Assembly (NCBI GenBank): GCA_011763485.2
Contig: JAANSK020138900.1
Location: forward strand, 1-25,870
Reading direction: 5' to 3'
Length of the DNA stretch: 25,870 bases
Origin: Isoetes engelmannii
Taxonomy: Eukaryota; Streptophyta; Lycopodiopsida; Isoetales; Isoetaceae
Part shown: positions 9,636-17,750 of the stretch, piece after piece
How positions within the stretch are numbered: the first letter of the stretch is position 1
Layout: every line of letters starts with the position of its first letter
The notes under the pieces: model-generated
The model's database searches: none
Told to the model about the DNA's origin: nothing
Seen by the model: only the letters and a program-made list of their open reading frames with translations
Made by a program: the position numbers and the translations under genes

Positions 9636-10084
9636 ATGTGCAAAGTTTTCATAAGTGTTTTCCTAAATTGTCTGATCCATGTGCTTCTATTGCAACATTT
9701 CTTTCATTTGTTCTAAACCCGCGTGGCACTTAGCAAGCAGATACCTTGAGCATCAAAGACCACTGAAACTAGTGAATATGCTCCTGTCCCATCTGCCAGA
9801 ACCTTGGCACTTAACATTAGTGTCGTATGCCGGGTCTAAGTTATTTTCTGCTTTAAGTTCTCTCTGTCTTTGCTTGAGTCAGCGCCGCAAGTTACCACTG
9901 GTGCCATTAGCTGGGCTAATTCCTTTTTCTTCCGCATATCTTCTTCATCCTTCTTGATTCTACATTCTTACTTGCCAAAGGTTTTCACTAGCCCCCTCCA
10001 AAACAAACCTCAATGCCTTCGGCGTTACTTGGTTCATCAGTCTTCTTCTTCTTGTATGAGTTATCAGAAATTTACCACAGATCA
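9636..10084. other. Unassigned stretch between Ty3 A and copia, with a coding-like minus strand
   Basis: No plus-strand gene was recognised. The plus-strand frames here are Ser/Phe/Leu-rich, which often mirrors a Lys/Glu-rich reading on the other strand. On the minus strand a Lys/Glu-rich frame (KKDEEDMRKKKELAQLM, near 9905-9957) and a second protein-like frame (PKALRFVLEGASENLWQ, near 9970-10030) are seen, with a GTAAGA donor-like site between them. This may be a decayed host-gene fragment. No family was recognised, and no start, stop or exon structure can be supported. Confidence 0.25.
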
Positions 10085-10379
10085 AGTTCTGCAACAAGCA
10101 TCAGCATCGAATGGAAAGATATTTACGTCGCTGGGAAGAGAAGAACGCAGCTGTTGAGTCTATCAAATCTCACAGTATGCCTAATCCTACCCTTGTGCAT
10201 GCCTTCATAACCCCAGCTCGTACTCCCAAGAAATCTCCACCTGTATCTTCCGATTGGTTCCCATTTCTGCATAATCTAGAGAAACCATCTTTCTTGGACC
10301 CTTTTTCTCAGCTGCCACCAGCTCTCCCTTCACAAGAAGCCTCTGCTCCTGTGTCACAAGAGGTATGTAAATCTGAGTT

Positions 10380-10620
10380 AAATGCTTTGATGCATGAGAA
10401 AATTAATAGGAAATTCATGGTGATAGATTCAGGAGCTGAAAGGACAGTAACTTCTTGTTCTGATCTGCTCAAAAATTGTGAAGAAGAAAAAGGACACGTC
10501 CAACTTGGAAATGGAAATCTGCAAGAGATTGAGGCCAGTGGAATGCTCGAGCTTTTTGATTTAGAAGGAAGATATACTCTGTGTTCCTGGACTAGTCAGG
10601 AACCTAAATTCTGTTTGCCA
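10380..10620 (+). pseudogene. Copia protease region (fossil)
   Basis: The residues NRKFMVIDSGAERTVTSCSD match the copia-type WIIDSGAT..MTS active-site motif, with DSG in place of the Ty3 DTG. The following HVQLGNGNLQEIEASGMLEL is the usual LGDG-type beta strand. This would have processed the Gag-Pol polyprotein. Broken copy. Confidence 0.8.
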
Positions 10621-10696
10621 ACTAGTTGACCTTGGATACAAGGTTCTGTTTAAACAACTGCAATGTAAAGTTTTCAAGGATAATAAAATAGTCTTT

Positions 10697-11640
10697 TTGG
10701 GAAAACGTGTTGGAAATTTGTGTGGTTTAGATGTAAGGCACTGGTTACCAAGTCAAAATATAGTCGCGTGTCCATTTGTTAGAACCTGGCATGAGAGACT
10801 GTGCCATGTTAATACCAAAACAATAGAACAATTGATCAGACAAGGCATGATCGCTGTCAAAGGAAATAGGGATGATGATGTTAAATTTGCAGGGTGTTCA
10901 CTTGGAAAACATAATAGACTACCCTTCAAGAAATCATTTAAAAGGGCAAATGGCACACTAGACCTTGTGCACACAGATCTGTATAGGCCTTTAAACATTA
11001 CTAGCTTGATAGGAAAAAGGTACTTCATAACTTTCACAGATGATTTCAGCAGGAGAACTAAGGTATATTGCTTGAGGACCAAGGATATGGCATTTGAAGC
11101 ATTCAAGCAATACCTTAATGAGATGGAGCTTGAAACAGGAAGAAAGATAAAGTGCTTACGCTCAGATAGGGGAGGTGAATACCTTTCAAATGAGTTTAAA
11201 GCTTATGTCATAAACAAAGGTATTAAGAGGCAGTTAGCATGTAGATTCTCTCCTCAGCAAATTGGGGTTGCTGAGAGAAAGAATCGCACAATTTTGAATG
11301 CAATAAGAAGTATGCTCAAATTTACAGGCCTGCCTAATTTTTTTTGGGAGGAAGCAGTAATGGCATGTGTATATGTGCAAAATTTGCTGCCTTCAACAAG
11401 CATAAATGGGGGTATACGAGAAATGCTCTGGAGTGGAAAGACTCCTGATTATGAAAGGCTAAAGGCATATGGACGCTTAGCCTTTGTGCATGTGCCAGAA
11501 GAAGTAAGAAGAAAACTTGGTGATCGAGCCTACATCACATACATGTTAGAATACGATGATCAGTCAAAGGTATACAGACTTTATGATCCCAAGAGCAAGA
11601 AGATGAGTGAGAAGACTAAATCTGATACAAAGTTCAAATT
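10697..11640 (+). pseudogene. Copia integrase region (fossil)
   Basis: The segment WHERLCHVNTKTIEQLIRQG is the GAG_pre-integrase zinc-binding part. The catalytic core shows LDLVHTDLYRPL (first D), CLRSDRGGEYLSNEF (second D) and SPQQIGVAERKNRTI (E region). The region leads into the less conserved integrase C-terminus and a linker before RT. The integrase-before-RT order identifies Ty1/copia. Confidence 0.9.
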
Positions 11641-11929
11641 TTCCTTTGATGACTTTGAAGAATCTGTAAATGAACAAGGTAACAAAATTGTCAATGTTGA
11701 GCATGCTGATGTTGATATTCACCAAGCGCAGGAACCATTAGAACCTCTTCAACAAAAAGAAGCAATTGTACCTAAACCTGCAAGCAAAAGGAGAACAGAG
11801 ACTCAAATGTTGAAAGATAATGCTGAAGTAAATGAACAACTGCATGGACGAGACCAACCTGGCGGGAACAAAAGACTAACTGAGCAAAGAGGCAAATTAA
11901 ATGATATCTTTGAAATCTTAATGCTCCCA

Positions 11930-12880
11930 GATCTAGATGTGCCTAGGACTTATACAGATGCACTAAACTCGCCTGAAAAGGATAAATGGTTAAAAGCAAT
12001 GAATGATGAGATGTCTTCATTCAAGAGAAGGACTTACACTCTTAATGAAGTGCCAAATGACGGAAATATAGTTGGTTGCAAATGGCTTTTTAAAGTCAAA
12101 ACAGGACCAGATGGAGTTACACCAAAATATAAGGCACGTCTTGTAGCTCAAGGTTTTTCTCAGAAAAGAGGACTGGATTATAAAGAAACCTTCTCATCTC
12201 TAGTCAAAATGAATAGTATCATGATGCTCTTGTCAATAGCAAATGCACATGATCTAGAAATCCATCACATGGCTGTGAATACTGCTTTCTTGAACGCAAA
12301 ATTAGAAGAAGATATCGTTATGAAACAAGCACCGGGATTTGAGAAAGGGGAAAACAAAGTTTGGAAGCTTAACATGGCAATTTATGGACTTAGGCAGTCA
12401 CCACGAGAGTGGTACAAGTGTATGGATGGATATCTCAGGGAACAACGGATTTGTGAAACTTAAAAATGATGGTAACCTATATAAATTTGAAGCAGGAGAG
12501 GAGTGGTGCATTATAGCCCTATATATAGATGATAATATTATATCAAAAGGGAAGAAAGTTCTAGAGCACTGCAAACGAATTTTGAACCAACAGTTTCAGA
12601 TGAGAGCTTGGGGAAGCTATCCAAATGTTTAGGAATTGAGGTGCACAGAGATAGGAAAGAAAAAAGATTGACACTAACTCAAAGGGGACATATAGAATCA
12701 ATGCTACGAAGGTTTAAAATGGAAGATTGCAAAGCAGTAAAGACACCAATAGTTCCAGGAAACAAAATTTCGCAGCAGATGAGTCCTACAAGTGTAGCTG
12801 TAAAGAAGGAAATGGAAACTACTCTATATACGTCTTTAGTTGGATGTTTAGGCTTATGTAGCAAACTGTTCACGCCCTGA
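11930..12880 (+). pseudogene. Copia reverse transcriptase region (fossil)
   Basis: RVT_2-type landmarks are TYTDALNSPEKDKWLKAMNDE, GCKWLFKVKTGPDG, YKARLVAQGFSQKRGLDY, AVNTAFLNAKLEEDIVM and VWKLNMAIYGLRQSPREWY. The catalytic-loop equivalent is ALYIDDNIISKG, followed by the KCLGIEVHRDRKEKRLTLTQ stretch. The region is plainly copia-type and is broken. Confidence 0.9.
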
Positions 12881-13442
12881 TATAGCATATATTGTAAACA
12901 TGCTAAGCAGATATCTTAATAATCCAGGCAAAGGTCACTAGATAGCTGCAAAAAGAGTCCTTAGATACCTCAAAGGTACAATTGATCTTGGCGTTACATA
13001 TTGCTCAGAAGATTGAAAACTTAAAGCATATTGTGATGCTGACTGGGGAGGGGATCTGGATTAGAGGAAATCCACTTCTGGATATTTAATATTCTTAGGT
13101 GGAGCACTTATATCTTGGAAATGGAAAAAACAAGGTTCTATAGCCATGTCTAGTGCAGAGGCAGAATATGCCTCTACCACACTAGTAGCAAAGGAATTGA
13201 TATGGGAGAAAAGACTAATTAGTGAACTTGGTTTCAGACAGGATCATGCCACTGATTTATACTGTGACAATACGAGTTGCATTGCAATGCGCAAAAACCC
13301 TGTTCTACATGAGAGTTCAAAACATGTTGAGTTGGAGCTACATTTCATAAAGGAAACAATAGAAAAAGGGTTGATAAGACTAATATATATTAGCAGTGAG
13401 AACCAATTGGCAGCTATCATGACTAAGGCTCTATCAGAATAG
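12881..13442 (+). pseudogene. Copia RNase H region (fossil)
   Basis: Traces of KRVLRYLKGTIDLG and YCDADWGGDLD-like residues near 12950-13060 are followed by SSAEAEYAST, YCDNTSCIAMRKNPVLHESS and KHVELELHFIKETIEKG. These are the conserved copia RNase H block and the C-terminal signature. The region sits just before the polypurine tract. Broken. Confidence 0.85.
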
Positions 13443-13488
13443 AGATTTAGCATACTGAGAGACAAGATGCAGTGTGCAGTTATGACAT

Positions 13489-13498
13489 TAAGGGGGGA
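13489..13498 (+). other. Copia polypurine tract
   Basis: AAGGGGGGA immediately precedes TGATAAATTA, which fits the start of the 3' LTR. Position and composition are typical. Confidence 0.7.
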
Positions 13499-14035
13499 TG
13501 ATAAATTAATAATGCCAAACCTGTACATGCATATACTGCATAGGATTACACATCCTGCATGATTATCAATGGAAGAAAAGATAAGACAAGAGAAGGAATA
13601 GGAGACATCTATGGAGTTGAATGATTAGGCATTTTATGCAAGTTGAAAAGGTTGAAGATATCCGCATAAGTATTTTTAGACCATGGTTTATTCTTGAAGG
13701 GAATTCGTTTTTGGATATTAAGGCTCAAAATAGACTTGGTTATGCGGTCGAATAAAGTGGAGGCAATTCAAATTATAGAATTAGAAGGGCTACTATCTCG
13801 AACCTGCTGAGAGATCGGTCCGGCATAGCTGCCGGACTGAGAAAATAAATTGAAGAAGAATGCATAGATAAGTTCAGTTGAGTGGGTGTATTTTGCAGGA
13901 ATCTGAAGTTGAAGTTGTGATGCTTGGGCTCGCTAAGTGATTGTTGAAACTGCTATAGTGATATTCAGAGTTCCATTGCTACATTGAAATTACTATAGTT
14001 GTGCAATGGTTAAATAAATTCTTGGACTTCACAAT
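13499..14035 (+). repeat. Copia 3' LTR (end uncertain)
   Basis: It starts with TG directly after the polypurine tract. No second copy exists in the window, so the end is not fixed; a CTTCACA near 14027-14033 is one possible end. Inside is an 11-bp GC-rich stem-loop at 13815-13840, with AATAAA at 13844-13849. Confidence 0.45.
13815..13849 (+). promoter_or_regulatory. Stem-loop followed by AATAAA in the copia LTR
   Basis: The arms TCGGTCCGGCA (13815-13825) and TGCCGGACTGA (13830-13840) pair over 11 bp with one G-U pair and a 4-base loop. AATAAA starts 3 bases later. The arrangement resembles an RNA hairpin at an LTR poly(A) site. Function is inferred from position only. Confidence 0.5.
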
Positions 14036-14712
14036 ATTGATTTGGCACTTGTCTCAGTATTATTATTGTTTTGAAGCTTAACTTGATTGATCTAGCCTCA
14101 ACACTAAGACACATAGTTAGAGTGCATTGGCCAGTTCTTGGCATCTTCGGGTCTAAATAGGGACAAGAATGGCCAATGGCTGATCTAGGAATCCAAGAAT
14201 GGGGCAAGTGCACCTACCAGAACTCTGGCTGGCGGCCATGGCACCTAGGAAACCTTCCATAGCTACGAGAACTAGGTCGAAATGGCTGTAGCAGGCTCGC
14301 TTCGTAGGAACGCTGTAGAAGGCGTGCTCCTAGGCTGATAGCAACTGCTGGTAGAAGTCCTGACTGATGGCGACTGCTGGTGCTCCTGCTGGAGGCGACC
14401 TTGACTGCTGTTGGCGTTGATCCCAAAGGGAGGTGCATTAGAGTTTGCTCCCTTTTATAGAGGGGTTGCCTTTAGAGTACACTCTTCTAGGTTTTGATGG
14501 TGATAGGTCAGGGCCTGGGATCGTGCCATGTGGCAGTTAGCATGATATATTGACATGTTACAACATGTGCAATGTATTGGGGTCTAGGGGTGCACCACCC
14601 CATGGACTATTCTATACCGACTACTGGGTAGATGTCGTATGTATGGCATGTACTAGTGACATGACTAGTATAATATAGGTATTTATATCGTATATTATCC
14701 TGGACCTTCACA
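14036..14712 (-). other. Possible minus-strand LTR or promoter relic
   Basis: Read on the minus strand, a TGTGAAGGTCC start at 14712 follows a GAGCGGGAT run that could be a weak polypurine tract. A TATA box lies about 250 bases further in (14451-14460). This is the layout of a U3-promoter region of an LTR. Two short minus frames (14438-14214 and 14213-14010) follow the TATA box, but they have no recognisable domain. No partner LTR or clear end was found. Confidence 0.3.
14451..14460 (-). promoter_or_regulatory. Minus-strand TATA box
   Basis: CTATAAAAGG on the minus strand, flanked by GGCAACCCCT and GAGC, is a near-consensus plant TATA context. Any transcript would run toward lower coordinates, through the minus frames at 14438-14010. 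Confidence 0.45.
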
Positions 14713-15073
14713 ATCCCGCTCATACCAACAAGCTTGGCTATGGAGAATTGGAAGTAGAAGGGAATTTAAGAGGATAGAAGCAAGGCTATGGCGGTATTTG
14801 AGGGCTTATATAATCCCTTCAAGGGTTCTCAAAGGCAATTTACCTTTTGAGCCATTTTTTCCTTTTAGAAAGGCACATGGCTTTCTATTACCATTCAAAA
14901 AGTAGTGTCTTTGTTAGGCGTCTGGTCTTTCAAGTCAAAGACTAGGGTTTGAATTTGTGATGACAAGATCGGGTTGGTTGATATCAAATCTCGTTATCAG
15001 CCATTAACTTTTAATAAGTCTATGATGTCATTTATATCACTTGTTGGTTGTGAACCACACCCCCGAGCTCGTG
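14713..15073. other. No gene seen; TATA-like site only
   Basis: This is AT-rich sequence with a TTATATAATC element near 14809-14818 and no convincing coding frame on either strand. Confidence 0.4.
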
Positions 15074-15317
15074 TTGGATGTAGAGCTAGTCCTACACCAA
15101 CACTAGAGATCATGCAACATCGATATGTTGGGATTGTCATCATGGCCCTATTGGATGTAGAGCTAGTCCTACACCAACACTAGAGATCATGCTACATCGA
15201 TATGTTGGGATTGCCATCATGGTCTTCATCGGTAAGTTAGCTATTCCAATGAGATCATGCTACATCGATATGTTGGGATTGCCATCATGGTCTTCATCGG
15301 TAAGTTATCTATTCCAA
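15074..15317 (+). repeat. Nested tandem repeats with a shared 40-bp core
   Basis: A 77-bp unit starting TTGGATGTAGAGCTAGTCC begins at 15074 and again at 15151. A second, 68-bp unit starting GAGATCATGC begins at 15183 and 15251. The core (GAGATCATGC, then ACATCGATATGTTGGGATTG, then CATCATGG) occurs three times, at 15106, 15183 and 15251. The copies are nearly identical, so the duplications look recent. Short frames across it (around 15189-15479) arise from the repeats and are not regarded as genes. Confidence 0.85.
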
Positions 15318-16132
15318 CATGGTATAGGTTGTATGGGCAACCTTGACAAGGGTAAATCTAGGCACTTGTATAATGTAATGAACACACATATCATGGTTTT
15401 TGCATTGTCACACTGTTGTTTTGGTAACTTGATGTCTATTGGATCCTCCAGAGTCGGGCTTCCAGGTTCGATGGCCTAGGTTGTTCCGGCATTCTCATGT
15501 TCTATGTTCTCTGTGTTCTGTGGTTTATGCTTGTGCTATGTGACACCGGGCGTGGCCTCCGGGAGAAGGGAATGTACGTCAACTCTTGTGAACTCCCACG
15601 ATAAGAGGTCCTCCAACGCCAGACGTGGGTTAGGAAGGGTATGCGCATACGAGGTTCACCCCATCCCCTGTTCTTTGCTTTTGATGCTCATGTGTTGTAT
15701 TTTTATTGATTACTTTGTCATTGTCTAGCACCGTACTCACATAGGATCTTGTGTATTTGCTTGTGATTACGTTCTTATTATCAAAGATTTCGAAGATGTT
15801 CTATGCATGCAAAGGCAACTATGGGATTCCCATTTAGTCACGAGGACTAACCCCATTAAGTACATGTGCAGTGAAAGAGCAAGGTCAGACTTGGGCTGGT
15901 GGTAGTAGTGAGGGTGGAGACCGTGGTTGAGTTCCATAGAGGAAACTTATGTGTGATTTGCGCAGCTAAATATTATGAATGTATGGAGGATAGTGTTTCC
16001 TCTAGGTATTGTTACATAGGATAATGATTATATATAATTGACCTTGGATTTATATGCGTAAGAAGATTCAATTCTTTACCACATTGCATTTACCAACCTA
16101 GCAAGAGTCCTAGAACAAGTTTAGACAAGATC
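15318..16132. other. No gene seen
   Basis: No domain or credible coding frame was found on either strand. Some GC-richer stretches (15470-15680) resemble LTR U5 or leader sequence, but no terminal repeats were identified. Confidence 0.35.
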
Positions 16133-16158
16133 CCGAGTTGCCTGGAGGGTCAACTCGG
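16133..16158. repeat. Perfect 8-bp stem-loop
   Basis: CCGAGTTG (16133-16140) and CAACTCGG (16151-16158) form a stem around a 10-base loop. It is GC-richer than its surroundings. Its role is unknown. Confidence 0.5.
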
Positions 16159-16375
16159 TAGGCTCATCACAACGCCTCAAATTCGAATGCTTGATTGGTT
16201 TTAGGGTTAAATCCGACCTGCCTATGGGTTCTCTACTAGGATTAACAACATGCGGATGAACGAAAGCTTATGTTCTGCTTGCCTTTTTTTTAGCATTTTG
16301 TGGCATGTGTATTTGATATTCCACTTCATATTTTTGTATGTATATTCATACGCAGGGGAGTGCTTTGTTATACGG

Positions 16376-16401
16376 GGTGTGAGGTGTAAATTTCTCACAC
16401 C
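16376..16401. repeat. Perfect 8-bp stem-loop
   Basis: GGTGTGAG (16376-16383) and CTCACACC (16394-16401) pair around a 10-base A/T-rich loop. It lies just upstream of the larger inverted repeat at 16424-16519. Confidence 0.5.
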
Positions 16402-16423
16402 TTCATTTTGAATATTCGTGCAA

Positions 16424-16519
16424 ATATACCTGGATCCAATGATAAAAAAACAATAAGGAATGAGCAAATATGGGTGTATCACTCAGGTTTTTTTTGGGAC
16501 CATTGGATCCCCGAATATA
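16424..16519. repeat. Short inverted repeat, MITE-like
   Basis: GGATCCAATG at 16432-16441 is matched by CATTGGATCC at 16501-16510. Both arms continue inward into A- or T-runs (ATAAAAAAAC and GGTTTTTTTTGGG) and outward into TATA-containing sequence. No target-site duplication is clear. Confidence 0.45.
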
Positions 16520-16750
16520 CCCGGCATTATGCTAGATCAAGGGCCTGGGAATATATACTTCAGAACCCCGTATTCCAAAATGCTCCCTATAGGTTCTATT
16601 TACGAAATATCGAGAGAGAACCATAGTCCTTTCCGGACATACAAGAACAACACCCTGGAGGCCACAGCCCTGCGCATCTGGCGGAGATGCTATATGCGCA
16701 TCTCTGCATCACATATGCACTTGCAATTCAATGAAGAAGAAACAAACAGA

Positions 16751-16822
16751 ACTGGGCAGACACGGACGAGCAATGCAAAAAACATAACTGGGCAGACACG
16801 GACGAGCAATGCAAAAAACATA
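16751..16822 (+). repeat. Perfect 36-bp tandem duplication
   Basis: Two adjacent identical 36-bp units, starting ACTGGGCAGACACGGACGAG at 16751 and 16787. Exact identity suggests a recent duplication or ongoing copy-number change. Confidence 0.9.
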
Positions 16823-16884
16823 GCATAGATGTTGAATCTGCAGCCTTGCAAAGAGGCATCAGAGGGGAAAATCATGAAAGAATG

Positions 16885-16955
16885 AACTCCGTGGGATTTG
16901 AACCCACTAATCCACGCCCCAGGCTCTGTTACACAGCCATGAATCACTGGATCGC
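16885..16955 (-). pseudogene. tRNA-like relic (or tRNA-derived SINE head)
   Basis: On the minus strand GTGGGTTCAAATCCCAC (16907-16891) forms a perfect 5-bp T-arm with a 7-base loop. It contains a B-box match (GGTTCAAATCC). An A-box-like TGGCTGTGTAACAGAG lies upstream at a tRNA-like distance. The sequence after the T-arm (GGAGTTC) finds no pairing partner where the 5' acceptor strand should be, so this is not a normal tRNA gene. It may be a decayed tRNA or the head of a SINE. Confidence 0.45.
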
Positions 16956-17410
16956 ACCTTCTGCCTCAAAGCTACAAAAAGACCTGAAAAGAAGAGGACA
17001 AGGAAAAATAAAAGCAAGCATGTAGATGCATGCTTCACACCCGAAACCCTGGAATCCAAAGAAAACATGGAATCCAGAGATATGCTCTGCCCAGTTCGTC
17101 CTTGCGCCTACAGACACGATTAGAGGCAGCAAATCCGATCCAGATCTAAAGCTTCGCCTAAGGAAAACCTTAGTGTCCAGAAACCCTGGAATCCCAAAAA
17201 ACCTTAGTGAGTGTCAGTAGCTCTGCTGAATCTGGGCGGACCCTTGAGTTCCTGTGCCAAGCCCCGCCAGGTCGCCAATGCCCAAGCGGATCTCTGTTTT
17301 GCCGGAAGCTGCTGTTCCCTACTGATCTGCGCCCAGCCACGTTGCGACCCAAAAAAAGAAACCCATGTGCACAAAAAAAACTTCCAATTTAAAGCCTTGG
17401 AAAAATTGCA
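16956..17410. other. Upstream region of the SFT2-like gene, no gene seen
   Basis: No convincing coding frame. The segment AAACCCTGGAATCC appears twice (about 17043 and 17180), a short dispersed repeat. Overlapping short frames on both strands here have no domain. Confidence 0.4.
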
Positions 17411-17525
17411 CCATAAAACAAAATCCCCCCTTTCTCGCTCCACCATTGCCAAAATCATATTCAAAAAAATTCCGCCATAAAACAAAATCTCCCCTTTTCT
17501 CGCTCCACCATTGCCAAAATCATAC
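17411..17525 (+). repeat. 64-bp-period tandem repeat upstream of the SFT2-like gene
   Basis: CCATAAAACAAAATC, a C-run, then CTCGCTCCACCATTGCC occur at 17411 and again at 17475, with nearly identical 50-bp cores. It lies about 230-340 bases before the start codon, so it may fall in the promoter or 5' leader. A poly-G run follows at about 17538-17550. Confidence 0.8.
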
Positions 17526-17640
17526 TAAAAACATAATTTGGGGGGGGGGGGGACATATAGCTCAATGGGGTTGAAGTGAGAAAGGATGGGGTCTAAAGGT
17601 CCGATCTAGCCCTAATTTGCGCCTATGAAATGACGCGTCT

Positions 17641-17712
17641 ATGAAGAAAATATTTCTTCAATCAATAAAAATGTCCATCGGCGAAAAAATGCCACCATGT
17701 CATCAGGGTTAA
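17641..17712 (+). CDS. Possible upstream ORF of the SFT2-like gene
   Basis: ATG at 17641 opens a 23-codon frame ending at TAA 17712. A second tiny frame, ATG GAC AAC TAG, lies at 17721-17732. If transcription starts upstream of them, both would sit in the 5' leader of the SFT2-like mRNA and could reduce its translation. The transcription start is not visible, so this is a possibility only. Confidence 0.25.
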   Translation: MKKIFLQSIKMSIGEKMPPCHQG

Positions 17713-17750
17713 AAGTTTTCATGGACAACTAGGTCGTTGAAGCAGAAAGG

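Larger units (their letters stand above)
10085..13498 (+). mobile_element. Ty1/copia retrotransposon, internal region, broken
   Basis: Domains follow copia order (protease, integrase, RT, RNase H). A trace of the Gag zinc-knuckle region lies near 10085-10150. The protease motif MVIDSGAERTVTS is near 10420. GAG-pre-integrase and integrase span about 10697-11500, RT about 11940-12880 and RNase H about 13020-13442. A polypurine tract lies at 13489-13498. No 5' LTR was found, so only part of the element is present. It is broken, with roughly half a dozen breaks. Its age cannot be estimated without an LTR pair. Confidence 0.9.

Noticed and set aside
15074-15317. CRISPR-like array
   Set aside because: Only three core copies in two adjacent tandem duplications without regular spacers, in a plant nuclear context.
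15189-15479. 96-residue frame
   Set aside because: Its first half is created by the 68-bp tandem repeat and no protein family fits.
16408-16828. Overlapping plus-strand frames of 72 and 122 residues
   Set aside because: They cross an inverted repeat and the 36-bp tandem duplication and have no recognisable domain.
16885-16955. Functional tRNA gene on the minus strand
   Set aside because: No acceptor stem can be formed from the flanks, so it is listed only as a relic.
17204-17485. Frames on both strands just upstream of the SFT2-like gene
   Set aside because: They overlap each other, include the 64-bp tandem repeat and have no domain. More likely promoter or leader sequence.
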